DNA of 64,000 bases from positions 62,001-126,000 of the forward strand of contig SAXG01000038.1 in NCBI GenBank assembly GCA_012932865.1, in the 5' to 3' direction. Source of the stretch: Amylostereum areolatum (lineage: Eukaryota; Basidiomycota; Agaricomycetes; Russulales; Stereaceae). The translations under genes were made by a program, and so were the position numbers. The notes beneath the pieces were generated by a model. That model made no database searches and was not told the DNA's origin. It worked only from the letters and a program-made list of their open reading frames with translations. Below are positions 1 through 11,164 of the stretch, piece after piece. Position 1 is the stretch's first letter. Each line of letters begins with the position of its first letter.

Positions 1-1449
1 TCCTGTCGGATGGCCAAAGGCGACTACCTGTGGAAGACTCACCCCATCCACGCTCTGCGTAGCAGCCTCCCGTCCATATCGCTTCTAGACGCTATGTTTC
101 CATACAAGCTCAAGGGTATCGCTCGTTTTACGAGGGACTTGATCATCGGCCGCGGTCTTCTCCCGTCCACGACCAACCGCCGGGTCTTCATCATCGACAA
201 AAACAACCTCGTTTCATGGCTACTTCTCCTTTGCGACGTGTATCAAGAGTTGGACAACATCCTTCTCGAACCACCGACGGCCTCGAGCGAAACAAGAACA
301 TCCAAGGTTAGCGTGGCCCCAGCAGACATCATCACCGTCATGAAGAATCTCCACATTCTCCATGGCCTTCTGAAGGCGGGGCTTATGGATCTCGTCCTCG
401 AAGATAACGCATTCCTGGAATCTCTCAGATTCTCCTACGATAGCGCGGTTGACGCTCACCACAAGAATAACACCATCAAGATTCGTGAGTACGACTTCGA
501 CCTCGCTATCCTGGTGAATCATGCTAACTACTCGGAACGAAACCCGTCCGCTCCGTCGCGTCTGCCCCGTAGACCTTGCTGATAATATTGTTCGTAGTTG
601 CAACTGAAAGTTTGCGCATGCCCGGGGAGAAGCACCACACATATGTCCTCCGTTACCTCAAGACGATCGCCGCCTGGATTGAGGCCTTTTCGTGTGCTAC
701 CTCTTCGCGGAATCTCTCCGTCATCCTCCGTCCGTATGAGCTCTTGGTCCCCTTGCACCCCTTCGTCATTCGAAGCGACGATCAGATCCTGCAGTTTGAA
801 CAGAGACTTCTTGACCGACTTCAGGATCGTGTTACAGCCAAGGGACTTGGACCTATCACGACCAATGATCAATTCAAGTTACAAACATTCAACATCCGTT
901 CCGCCACTGTTCATGCAGAGGCCACACTGATGGGCGTAGCATGCGCTTCTTGGAATACTGAGGTCACTCAAAATTCGCCTCCAGCCGTGCCGATCGAGGA
1001 CGATAATATGAAGCGTTCCCTTCGCGACATGTTTGCAGTGAGTTCGCTTCGATGGGTTTAGGCGTTTACTCGATCTCAAGTACCATCTTTAGGTTCAAGA
1101 AGTATCGATCGGCGCTAGCAAATTATGTTGCTGGTGCTGCTGGAAGCTGCGTACCCTACTTGGAGAGCTCAACGACACCGACGTTACGGCCTGTCCTCAA
1201 TTTGCTCTCAGTGGCACCCACGCCACTATTTTCCCTTGGTACCCCCCGCCCTGTGGCATACCTAGGAGCGTCCTGGTGGAGATGGAGAACGAACTTATCC
1301 TGGAGGTTGAAAAACTGGTCAGACGGCGCGCTTACGAGTCTGAACCTCATCAGAGCTCGCCGAGTAGCGCTGACCCTCAAGAAGGCGAAGGGGGTTTGAC
1401 AGTAGCTAGCGTTGACAGCATTGAGAAAGCCATCCGCGAACGCATATAG
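1..1449 (+). CDS. OTT_1508-like nucleic-acid/nucleotide deaminase, 5' partial
   Basis: Three exons (to 484, 598-1037, 1093-1449) join in phase to 423 residues if the ATG at 10 is used. The frame is open to the window edge, so the true start may lie upstream. The C-terminal third carries the zinc-dependent deaminase signature: HAE at about residues 264-266 (bases 912-920) and a CCWCC cluster at about 317-321 supplying the paired cysteines. This combination, with a long helical N-terminal region, is the pattern of the OTT_1508-like family that is expanded in basidiomycetes. Known family members are predicted to deaminate bases in nucleic acids or free nucleotides; the substrate here is unknown. 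Both introns are short with consensus gtgagt donors. Family assignment rests on the two motifs and their spacing. Alternative: another cytidine-deaminase-fold protein. Confidence 0.72.
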
Positions 1450-1872
1450 TGAAGCAGATCTGGGCTCGATGTCGTTGCCACGCACATGTCCTTCGTACAA
1501 TCTCCATACGCTTGCATACTGGACGCATGTCAACGCGAGAAAGTACAGGATAACTTGATAGAAAGGGTTGTGAGAAAGAAAGAATACACGCTACGGCTAC
1601 ACAAAGTTAAGCGGCAGGTGCACATCCGGGATACCCAAGGTTCCCGACAATGACCAACGACGCATTGACCCATCAGCTCAAAAGTCCGCTCGTTGTCCTC
1701 TGGTGACCACTGGCAAGCGCTGGTACTCTTATCTGCCTTCGAATGGTGTATATGTATCGTATCATTGCATCTCCGTTATTTCCAAGATCCTACTATGTAC
1801 AGGCTTCGCAGAGAGACAATACAGATAGAGCGAAGAAGCAGAATTGAAGAAAACATTTCACTCACAACGGTT
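1450..1872. other. Intergenic, convergent 3' ends
   Basis: Holds the 3' flanks of the deaminase and of the converging membrane-protein gene. No gene or repeat is seen. Confidence 0.5.
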
Positions 1873-3411
1873 TCATGCGTCCGCGCGCTCCTTTCCTCCC
1901 GGGCTGAGCGCCTCAGAAAACGACCCAGAGCCATCTGGGATAGATGCAACCTGGAGATCCTCAACTCGGAATGACATATGCGTCCCCGGCGCGATCCCTG
2001 CTGATATCCCGCTCTGCGGAACGCGGGCGGAGAAGGGGAGCGTGATGTCTGGTTCCTTCCCGACGTACGAGAACTGGTGCTCCAGATGCGACTTCTGCAG
2101 CGCGACAAGGACAATGATGAGCGTCGGGTACATTCCCTGTCAGATAACCACAAGTTACAGTGAGCAAGTAACACCAGGATAGAACAGCGTGGGTGTACTT
2201 ACAGAGAGCTGGGACATGATGGTGGCTGCCCAATAGTAATAGAATGCGCCATTGTAAAGGGCGGGTATGGAAACTCGTAAGCATCAAAATGACCTAAAAT
2301 CATACCAGGAATCAATCCCAGATCCAGCAGATATGCATTGGCAAAATGAGGGTACCATGCAGGCGCTGTATACGATACCCGACTCCACAAACAGCACCAT
2401 TATGTTCTCTACCGCGCTTTTCGCGGTTCGATTTTCGAGGAATCGACGGATATCCTGTCGATGGATCCTAAAACGCACACACAATTACATTCGATTTGGC
2501 TTCCACGCAATCAAAATAGGTGCATACCATGCCTTACATGCGATCATGATAGTAGCGCATACGTTCGCGGAGGCCGATAGGGAAAAAACGGCAGCGGAGA
2601 GTTGATTCGACTTGTTTAAGATGGAGAGCAGGTGCACTGGAACGGAAGGGAAGTTCTGCGCTACAATTGTTAGGATGTATGCTACGTTGACGCCTGTGGT
2701 GGAGACGTTTAATAGGGGATGGTCCTCGGTTCATAGCAACGTACCAAACAAGCCTACGAGGATCAACACGGTCGCACTGACAACGCCCTTGTGCCAATTC
2801 CAGACAACGCAAGCCCTCCAAAGGACAACCACATCGCTAAGAAAGGCCTGAACAACGGACATCGTTTTAGTTGCAGAAATCCGGTGAAGGAGCCCGGCGG
2901 ACGACGTACGTTGATCGTGGAAAATAATTCCGATACGAAGAGCCAGACGCCGTCCAGCGAGAGCAAGACACTGTCAACATCCTGGCCGGATACGGTTGAC
3001 GAGAGCAATCCAGGAAGGAAGACATTGAGTTCGTTCCACATGGCCTTCAGATCGGCGGCCCAGACCAAGGCCGAAGTAGCGTACATAAAGAGGGTGAGCG
3101 CGAGCATGACGCGGGTGGGCCAGGTGTGAAGCCCCTTCGAGCTGCGTGAGACGTAGTGGTTTCAACGTCAACAGGGAGAGAAAGGCGAAGAAAGGGAAAG
3201 GCGATCTCACATGAGGATGCTGGTCGATACGCAGATCAAAACAGTAAATATCGCTGGTCGCGACGCGTCAATTTAGCCTTGAGGAGGAGCAGTCGATGGG
3301 CTCACCGAAAAGCGCGGTCTCGACAAGCTCGGGGAATACGCGAAGCTGGGTCACGGCGGACAGTTGGTCGCGCACAATTTGAACTTGGTCTTCGGTCAGT
3401 CCTCCGGCCAT
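1873..3411 (-). CDS. Seven-helix fungal membrane protein, copy A
   Basis: Spliced minus-strand gene starting at the ATG at 3409-3411 (MAGGLTEDQ) and ending at TGA 1873-1875. Short exons joined by consensus introns encode successive hydrophobic segments (for example around FTVLICVSTSIL, MLALTLFMYATSALVW and VATVLILVGLF-like stretches) and a hydrophilic C-terminal tail rich in Ser/Gly/Pro. The layout, a short acidic N-terminus, about seven membrane spans and a polar tail, matches a large uncharacterised Agaricomycete family. No function is known to me; a receptor-like role is only a guess. It is the diverged tandem copy of the gene at 4741-6315: start, splice pattern and the membrane segment beginning MYPTLIIVLVAL are shared. 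Exact borders of the middle exons were not all resolved. Confidence 0.6.
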
Positions 3412-4094
3412 GATGCGTATCGGGTTGCCTGAAGTGCATGATAGGGACTGGGATCTTATATGTATCGGAGCTCTTCCGCACACCAGCGCCCCAATTGGTG
3501 GCCCCTGCAACATTGTGATGGGCGATGGCCAGGTCATCGCCCCTATAGCCTCGGTGCGATGGAGCTGAATGAATGGAAAAAATGTTTGGGAACCAGGAAT
3601 GTCGTCTTTCGCCACACATTGGGACAGCGGGTGTGCACCGGTGATTCAGCCATCGCCTTCAATGATCAAAGCGATGCGGTTGCCGGCAAGTATTGTAGAG
3701 CTTTAGGACCTCTAGACCCATAGGACGGCGTTATAACGTTGACAGTATCCAAGGGGGAAGATCGAGAACGTACAGCTGTAAGTTGGAAAGCCCCGCATTG
3801 ACTCCTTGGTTGATAAAGTTATCGATCCATATGCGGGGCTCAGGCTTCAATCAGGCCTTCAGGCGCGCCGGTGAGAGGGCAGCGAGACTTTTACGACAAT
3901 GCAGCCCCCGACCATTCAAGCACAACGTTCTTCATCGTGAGCGCGGGAGCTTTCGAGATATAGATGATAAGTATGAGGTGCATAGAGACAGGTCGAAGAG
4001 CTGCGAGGGAGATTCCGCAACGATGAGATTTTGTTTTTTCACACGCTTGTTTCTCCAACGCCACCACCGCCTCTCGTCTCCGTCGCCGACGTCC
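3412..4094. other. Intergenic between membrane gene A and ALG12 relic
   Basis: Corresponds in position to the 6316-7004 spacer of the intact unit and would be the upstream region of copy A. The 5' third of ALG12 expected at its right end is missing. No other gene is seen. Confidence 0.4.
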
Positions 4095-4460
4095 ACCCTG
4101 CTCATATGCACGCAACCTGCCGCTCTGGATGGGGCGAAAGCTGCCTAACATGTTCGCGCTATTCCCTGGTACGCCGTCCTCTTCGAAACGAAGCTGTGGA
4201 ACTCATGCTTTTGTTATCGCGGTCGGACAGTCAACATCGCGACGTACCTCCTCCTGGATAGGGAAAAGAACGCCTTGCACGCTTCGCGTAGGAGCGCCAC
4301 GGCCACGCTCGCGCTCTTCACCTTCACCGTCGTCGTCCTCCGCTCAAAATGTGTGTTGGATGCTGACGCGTATACGCGCAGCACTGACCGTGGCCGTCGA
4401 CTCGACGTGCTTCTGGGCGCGCTTCCCTCTCTGGCCTGAGCTTGCGGGCGTCTACTTCAG
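4095..4460 (+). pseudogene. ALG12 relic (internal fragment)
   Basis: Clearly homologous to the internal part of the intact ALG12 gene at roughly 7495-8025. Shared blocks include the intron running from gtacgccgtcctc to the acceptor before TCAACATCGCGACGTACC, the DREKNAL-coding stretch and the FWARFPLWPELAGVYF-coding stretch. Relative to the intact gene it lacks the 5' exons, the 3' half and about 130 bases inside (intact 7770-7897), and carries frame-breaking indels. Because intron sequence is kept, it arose by DNA duplication and not through a processed mRNA. It lies next to membrane gene A exactly as ALG12 lies next to gene B. It cannot encode a working enzyme. Confidence 0.88.
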
Positions 4461-4740
4461 CGCCACCGTTGTGTTTGTTCAGGTAGAAATGGGATGTATA
4501 ACTGATAATGATATTGTACGCGAAGCCAATTCCGATGCTGGGAAAACACAGGACGTTGGATGGGGCTTATAAAGACAATTGTGGAGCCCGAAAACACGAA
4601 CACGAATACTACAATGCTACACAACGACTCGAAAGGTCCCGAGCACACGAAAGCTCGCGCACTGGATGCAAAGGTATGAAAGCAACAGGTCCACAAATAA
4701 GCATGGGAAGAGCGGGTCGACGTTTGTGATACAATATATT

Positions 4741-6315
4741 CTACTCGACGTTGGGCGTGAATTGTACACGGTCTTCGAGCACATAGTCCCTTTCCTGAGA
4801 GGACAACGCATCATTCAGAGGATCTACCCCAGAGTCCTCTCGATAAGGCCCCTCCTGGGCGATTCCAAGCTTGAGCGGTGGATGCGTCCCAAAAGCCGAG
4901 ATCCCCACCGACGTACGGCTCTGAGGGACACGAATGGAGAAGGCGAGCGTCACGGTGGCGTCTGGCCCTTTGTCCAGGAACGAGAAATGATGGTCCCGGT
5001 ATGATTTTAGAAGCGCGACGAGGACGATGATTAATGTTGGGTACATTCCCTGTGAGGGTTTCACCAATGTTGACACTTGAGTACGTGGTGGAGTAGGAGA
5101 AAGCCACGGCTCTAGACATCACTTACGGAGACTTGGTTCATGACGCGCCCCCAATAGGGGAAAAGAACGCCAGACGGTATAGAAATGATAAATGCGGGCA
5201 CCAAGAGTACCTGCCATAACACCAGATATTGATCAGAAATGTGCTATCGGGTAGGGACTGAGTACTAAGTGCTCGTACCATGCAGATGCTGTACACAATA
5301 CCAGACTCCGCCAACATCATGAGCGTGCTCTCCGCGGCACTTTTCGCGGTTCTGTTCTGGAGATATCGACGGATGTTGCGTCGATGAATCCTGTGGCATT
5401 GAAATAGGTGGTATTAAATCGTCAGCTGGATACGCCGTTCATTCCACACGTGTCTACGTACCAAGCCCTTAGAGCCACCATGCTGGTGGCCCACACGTTT
5501 ACAAACACCGTCAGCAAGATCAGAGCAAGGTGGATGATGGCATTTCTTGGAGCATTCAAAATCGATGCGAGGGATTGCGGCGCAGAAGGAAAGTACGACA
5601 CACTGGCTGACAGGACATAGAGTAGACCACAGCCTGCGATGACACGGTTGAATAACGATAACATTTTCTGAATGTCACACGCACCGATCAAACATGTAAA
5701 AATACATACAGCCACACAAACGACGGCCTTCCGCAGGTTCCAAACGGCACACGCCCTCCAAAGCACGACTGCATCGCTAAGCATGAACTGAAAATCATCT
5801 TGAACGTATGAAACAGCAGAAGTAGATGTGATGGCGTACATTGACAAGGGGAATCATGTCAGCGGCGAATAACAGATTGTCATTTATGTCGTCCAAAGCG
5901 TCAACTGGGACGATTGAAGAGAGTGATCCAGGAAGGATAACCTTGAGGCCGTTCCACATAAGTTTTAGGTCGATGGCCCAGAGTGTGGCCGAAACGGTAT
6001 ACATGACGAGGGTGAGCGCGAGCAGGATGCGGTTAGGACGACTGCGAAGGCCCTTCGAGCTGCAGACGTGGGCCTCCTCAGCCATCTATACCGGCTAGCA
6101 AGGAAGAAAGGCCCACATGAGGATACAAGTCGAGATACAGATCAAAACCGTGAAAATCGCTATTCCCAGCATGTCAGTCTCCTGCCCCTAGAGATGACAA
6201 CGCACTCACCAAAGAGCGCTGTTTCGACAATGTTGGGGAACACACGCTGACTGATTATACTAGAAAGCAGTTCGTGCACAATCTGGGCTTCATCCTCGGT
6301 GAGTCCTCCAGACAT
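4741..6315 (-). CDS. Seven-helix fungal membrane protein, copy B
   Basis: Minus-strand multi-exon gene from the ATG at 6313-6315 (MSGGLTEDEAQIVHELL) to TAG 4741-4743. Exons encode several membrane segments, including LLALTLVMYTVSATLWAID, VCVAVCIFTCLIGAC, a long segment around FVNVWATSMVALRAWYVDT and MYPTLIIVLVALLKSY, followed by a polar tail ending VQFTPNVE. It belongs to the same uncharacterised family as the gene at 1873-3411. It sits head-to-head with ALG12, with 689 bases between the two starts. Function is unknown; the fold is receptor- or transporter-like only by helix count. Some internal splice sites remain uncertain. Confidence 0.6.
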
Positions 6316-7004
6316 CGTACGGGGTAGTTGAGGGTATGAATACAGAGTGTGGGTGAGAGTGTGAGGGCATACGTTGGAATGCTTTTATGGATGTCGACGG
6401 AACTGTGAATAGCTCCGGTATCACTGCACATCACCCATTGACGGAGACATGATCCAACTTCATAGATGTCAAAGATGCCGGGAACCACTACGAGATGTTG
6501 GATCAGAGGGTCGTCAGTTTATACATATCCCTTCTGGAAACGGCTCCTGGATTTCTGCCCTTTGCGCGCTTTGCGATGGCTGTGGGCCACAGGTGCAAAC
6601 TATGATATCACAGGCCATGATGTGTGGCGAAACTCGATGATAATGAAGGTCGTGTGTTCGTTGGTGAGCATTTGAATGGCCTCCAGGCCAGCCCAGGCCG
6701 GAGACATTTGACGGAGGAAGATTGGAAGAAGACTGGCAGACCGTGAACGTACAGATAAGTATCACTGGCATCATTCAGGCTGTCCGCGTCGAGATGTGCC
6801 GCACTGCATATGTAGGGGAAGGTAGGGAGAGCGCTGCAATGGGCGTTGGATTGAATGGGCCTGCAGCAGTGGGCGTGGACGCCGGGCGCAACAACAGACT
6901 CAAGATTTCCGTGGCTTGGGTTCCCACGCCTGTTTCCCCACACCGTCATCGTCGTCTCCAACGTCCATCTCCCTTTTCTTACCCCGAGCTCACTAGTCGG
7001 CACG
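6316..7004. promoter_or_regulatory. Divergent intergenic/promoter region, membrane gene B and ALG12
   Basis: The only space between two divergent start codons, so it must hold both promoters. CT-rich stretches lie just upstream of the ALG12 ATG. No gene is recognised within it. Confidence 0.45.
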
Positions 7005-9044
7005 ATGAGCGTGGCCCAAGACCTTCTCATCCTAGCCGTCGGATGGACGCACGTCCTCCTCGCGCCCTACACCAAAGTCGAGGAGAGCTTCAACCTGCAC
7101 GCGACGCACGACGTGCTCATGTACGGCGTCCTCCCCGACGCCCTCCCCAACGTGCGCCCCCCCTTCTTTTACTCCCGCGTGTTATTCCTGACGTTGTCGC
7201 AGTACGACCACTTCACGTTCAGCGGCGCCGTGCCCCGCTCGTTCGTCGGCAGCCTCGCCCTCGCCGCGCTCTCCACGCCCGTGCTCCACCTCGCGACCAC
7301 GTTCGCCTACATCTCCTCCAAGTTCGATGTCCAGATCATCCGTTCGTACGCCCTTCCCTCTTCCTCGCTCTCCCACCACCGCCGGAAAAAACTGACGTCG
7401 TGCCCGCTCAGTTCGTCTCGTCCTCGCGACCACCAACGCGCTCGCCCTCTGCCTGATCCGACGCGCGGTCTCAAGGCGCTACGGCCGTCCGACGGGGCTG
7501 CTCTTCACCCTGCTCACATGCACGCAATTCCACCTGCCGTTCTGGATGGGGCGAACGCTGCCCAACATGTTCGCGCTGTTCCCTGGTACGCCGTCCTCCT
7601 CTCGCCACGAACCTGTGGGATTCATGTTTTTTTTTTGTTATCGCGGTCGGACAGTCAACATCGCGACGTACCTCCTCCTGGACAGGGAAAAGAACGCCCT
7701 GCGCGCCTCGCGTAGGAGCGTCACGACCGCGCTCGCGCTCCTCACCTTCACCGCCGTCGTCTTCCGCTCCGAAGTCGCGCTCTTCCTCGCGCCGATCGCG
7801 CTGCAATCCCTCTTCAACCGGAGCATAACCTTCACCAAGCTCCTCAAGGTCGGGCTGGTGTCCGGGCTTACCTCGATCGGTACGTTCGTCTCCCGAGAAA
7901 AATGTATGTTGGACGCTGACGCGTGTGTGCGTGTGTGCGCAGCGTTGACCGTGGCCGTCGACTCGTACTTCTGGGCGCGCTTCCCGCTCTGGCCCGAGCT
8001 CGCGGGCGTCTACTTCAACGTCTACCAGGGCAAGAGCTCCGAATGGGGTGTACGTTCGCTCCCCCTCCGCCTCTCCCCTTTCCCCTCATCGAGCCCACCC
8101 CAGGTCTCCCCACCGCACGCCTACTTCTCCTCCCACCTCCCCAAGCTCCTCCTCGGCGCGCTCCCCCTCTCCGTCCTCGGCTTCCTCGTCGACCCCCGCG
8201 CCCGCGCGACCCTCCTCCCCGCCCTCGTCTTCGTCGGGCTCATCAGCGCGCTCGGGCACAAGGAGTGGCGGTTCGTGGTGTACGCCGTGCCGGTGTTCAA
8301 CGTCGCCGCCGCGCGGGGCGCTCGATCGTTGTAAGCCGCTTTCTTGGTTTATCCCGTGTAGATGGTGGTATGCTCACGCGCCACGCACGGAACAGGGTCG
8401 GATGGCGCAAAAGCAGTCTTCTAGGCAGACTCGCCTTTTTCTCCGTCGCGGGCCTCCTCGCGCTCAACGCCGTCGCGACTTGCCTCACCCTCCAAGCCTC
8501 CATCGCGAACTACCCCGGCGGCGTCGCCCTCGCGCGCTTCAACGCGCTCTACGCCGACGCGCCGCACGGTAATGTCTCCCTTCCATCCCCCCCCCTTCTC
8601 TACGTCTTAACAGAGCGATGTATTGACGACGACGGAGCAGCGCACGTCCACATCTCGAACCTCGCCGCCCAAACCGGCGCCTCGCTCTTCCTCCACACGC
8701 GCTCCCCGCCTTTCTACGTCTCTCCTTTCCCTTCCTCCCCTTCCTCCTCCCCTTCTTCCTCCACCCCGCAGCCCCCCGGCAACTGGACTTACGACAAAAC
8801 GGAACATCTCACCCCCGCCTCGCTCACAGCGGGCGCGTACACGCACCTCCTGTCCGAGACGCCCGCGCTCGGGCGCGCGTGGAGGGCCGCGGAGGGGGAA
8901 GGGGAGGTGGAAGGGTTCGTGCGATGGGCGGTGGAGCGGGACGTGCGGGGGTTGGTTACGCGGGAGGGATGGAGGGGGTTGGTGGAGGGTCTGGTGCGGA
9001 TGGAGAGGACGGGGGTGTTGTGGATCTTGGAGAGGGCGGGGTGA
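7005..9044 (+). CDS. ALG12: ALG12 dolichyl-P-Man:Man7GlcNAc2-PP-dolichol alpha-1,6-mannosyltransferase
   Basis: Eight exons (7005-7151, 7203-7341, 7412-7585, 7655-7879, 7943-8049, 8104-8330, 8396-8568, 8641-9044) join in phase to 531 residues, close to the usual length. ALG12 adds the eighth mannose to the lipid-linked N-glycan precursor in the ER lumen. Visible GT22 features are the luminal-loop motif LAPYTKVEESFNLHATHD near the N-terminus, the conserved HKEWRFVVYAVPVFN loop, many hydrophobic helices, and the C-terminal VHISNLAAQTGASLF block. The start ATG precedes the first helix directly. The first intron (51 bases) is a multiple of three, so unspliced reading stays open; homology favours splicing it. 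A relic of this gene lies at 4095-4460. Confidence 0.93.
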
Positions 9045-9499
9045 GCGGGGGCTGCGGTGCTTTTTGGGACTGTATCTGCTCCGTTTTCTTGAGATTTGGC
9101 TCGGGAATGGACGCTTCGGCGCGGGCGCAGGAGGGCGTTCATGTACATGGCGTGCACTGTACTTATGTGTGATTATCGAGAATGGGATTGCTTGTAAGTG
9201 GCGAGAAAATGGGATGGACCGGGATAGGATAAGTACACGATCCGAATGCTGGAGCTCTGGATGGGGACTCTGCAAGTCTCTGCAAGTCGTGACTTGGCTG
9301 CTCTTCCGCTCTTTTCTGCGACGGGAATCAATTCAGAGAAAATGACTGGGTGTTTGACGTCACAGTCACGTGTATCCCACGTGCTATCTTAATTTCTAAC
9401 CGTCGAGCTCACCGTCCACGACATCGACGACGACCATCTCCTTCCGTCTCCATCCTAGGCCCCCCCCCCGGACCCGCCTCCCGTCGAATCCCAAACAAA
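9045..9499. other. Intergenic
   Basis: ALG12 3' flank and TMA46 5' flank. A CACGTG-like core (cacgtgtatcccacgtgc) lies near 9366. No gene is seen. Confidence 0.4.
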
Positions 9500-10989
9500 A
9501 TGCCGCCAAAGAAGCAGCAGACGCAGGCGAGCTCGTCGAAGGTCAAGGTCGACAAGGTGGTCCTTCCCCTCCTCCCCGTCCGAGATGATCCCGCTGATCG
9601 CACGCCAACGTCGCCCAGACCTTCGGCATGAAGAACGTACGTACCCTCCCCTCGCCAAGCGCCGCGTCGTCCTGAGGCCTGACCCGCCCGTCGCGCAGAA
9701 AAATAAATCCGCCAAGGTGCAGAAGGAGGTCCAGCGCATCCAGTCGCAGGCCGCGTCCTCGGGCAAGTCGCGCGAGGCCCTGGAGAAGGAGCGCGAGAAG
9801 GCGATGCGGGAGAAGGCCAAGGCGGACGAGGAGAAGCGGCGCAAGGAGGAGGCCGCGTTCTTCAAGCCGGTGCAGGTGCAGAAGGTGCCGTTCGGCGTCG
9901 ACCCGAAGACGGTGCTGTGCTCGTTTTTCAAGGCCGGCCATTGCGACAAGGGCACCAAGTGCAAGTTCAGCCACGATCTGGACGTCGGGCGCAAGGCGGA
10001 GAAGAAGAACCTGTACGAGGACGCGAGGGACGAGAAGCTGGAAGGTGCGTCGGTCGGGGTGGTGTTTTTTCTTTCTCGGGCGGAGGGTTCGGTTAGGCTG
10101 ATGGGTTTGACATTTGGTCGGGCAGATACGATGGACACTTGGGACGAGGAGAAACTGCGGAACGTCGTGCTCTCGAAGCACGGCAACCCACGGACGACCA
10201 CCGACGTGCGTTCACCCCTGCTCCTGCTCTCGCGCCTCCCCAACCTCCACCCCCACCCCAGATCGTCTGCAAATTTTTCATCGAGGCCATCGAGACTCAG
10301 AAGTGCGTTTCCCCCTACCTGCCCCATCCTTGCGACGTCGAACCCGTCCTCTAGGTTCGGGTGGTTCTGGCAATGCCCGAACGGCGAAGCCTGCCAGTAT
10401 CGCCACGCGCTGCCCCCCGGCTTCGTGCTCAAATCCCAGAGAAAGGCCCTCGAGGACGCGGAGAAGGCCAACACGATCAGCCTGGAGGAATTCCTCGAGG
10501 TCGAAGTGCGTTTGCCCATCGCTTCCTCCTCCCTGGCGCGCGCTCCACCTAACGAAACTTTTTCTCCCCCTTCTCCTTTTTCCAGCGCCACAAGTTGGGA
10601 CCGAATCTGACGCCGGTGACGCCGGAGACGTTCGCCAAGTGGAAGCAGACGCGCATGAACAAGAAGGAGGCGGAGGCGGAGGCGATGCGCAAGGCGAAGG
10701 ACACGCAGGCCGCGGCGGGCAAGAACGTGGGCATGAGCGGACGGGACTTGGTGCGTTCTCTGCGCTCTTGGCCGGTCCTCTGTCTTGACAGAGTGCGACG
10801 GTGCAGTTCCAATACAACCCGGAGTGGTTCGAAGACTCGGACGAGGAAGAGGAGGATTGGGACCTCGCCAAGTACCGGCGGGAGCAGGAGGACGAGGACC
10901 AGGCCGAGGAGGAGGAGCGCATCCGTGGACTGTCCTTGGAAGACGGGTCGTCTGCGTCTGCGTCGCAGGCCGCTGCCGACGATGGGTGA
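9500..10989 (+). CDS. TMA46: TMA46/ZC3H15-type CCCH zinc-finger translation factor
   Basis: Starts at ATG 9500 (MPPKKQQTQASSSK) and ends at TGA 10987-10989, with several short introns. After splicing, a lysine-rich N-terminus leads to TFGMKNKNKSAKVQK, then a basic/acidic coiled region, a first CCCH finger (CSFFKAGHCDKGTKCKFSH), a second finger (CKFFIEAIETQKFGWFWQ continuing CPNGEACQYRH), the DFRP segment, and an acidic C-terminus rich in Glu and Asp. This is the order in yeast Tma46 and animal ZC3H15/DFRP1, which bind and stabilise the ribosome-associated GTPase Rbg1/DRG1. It converges on CWC2 with only 175 bases between the stop codons. Family identity is secure; the last two intron borders are less so. 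Confidence 0.92.
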
Positions 10990-11164
10990 AAGAAACATCG
11001 CATTGAAGCTATGGACCGCGCCAGTCTGTGTACTCTATGATGTTGTACAGTACGAGGACGTGATGAACGCTAACGTTCACACATGTACATTTTCATATCC
11101 CACACCACACGCATCGCGAGGTCGAGGAGAGCAGGGCATATTGTTATTACAATCCATGGATACA

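Noticed and set aside
8607..9275. 222-codon minus frame across the ALG12 3' end
   Set aside because: Antisense to conserved ALG12 exons; low-complexity translation with no recognisable features.
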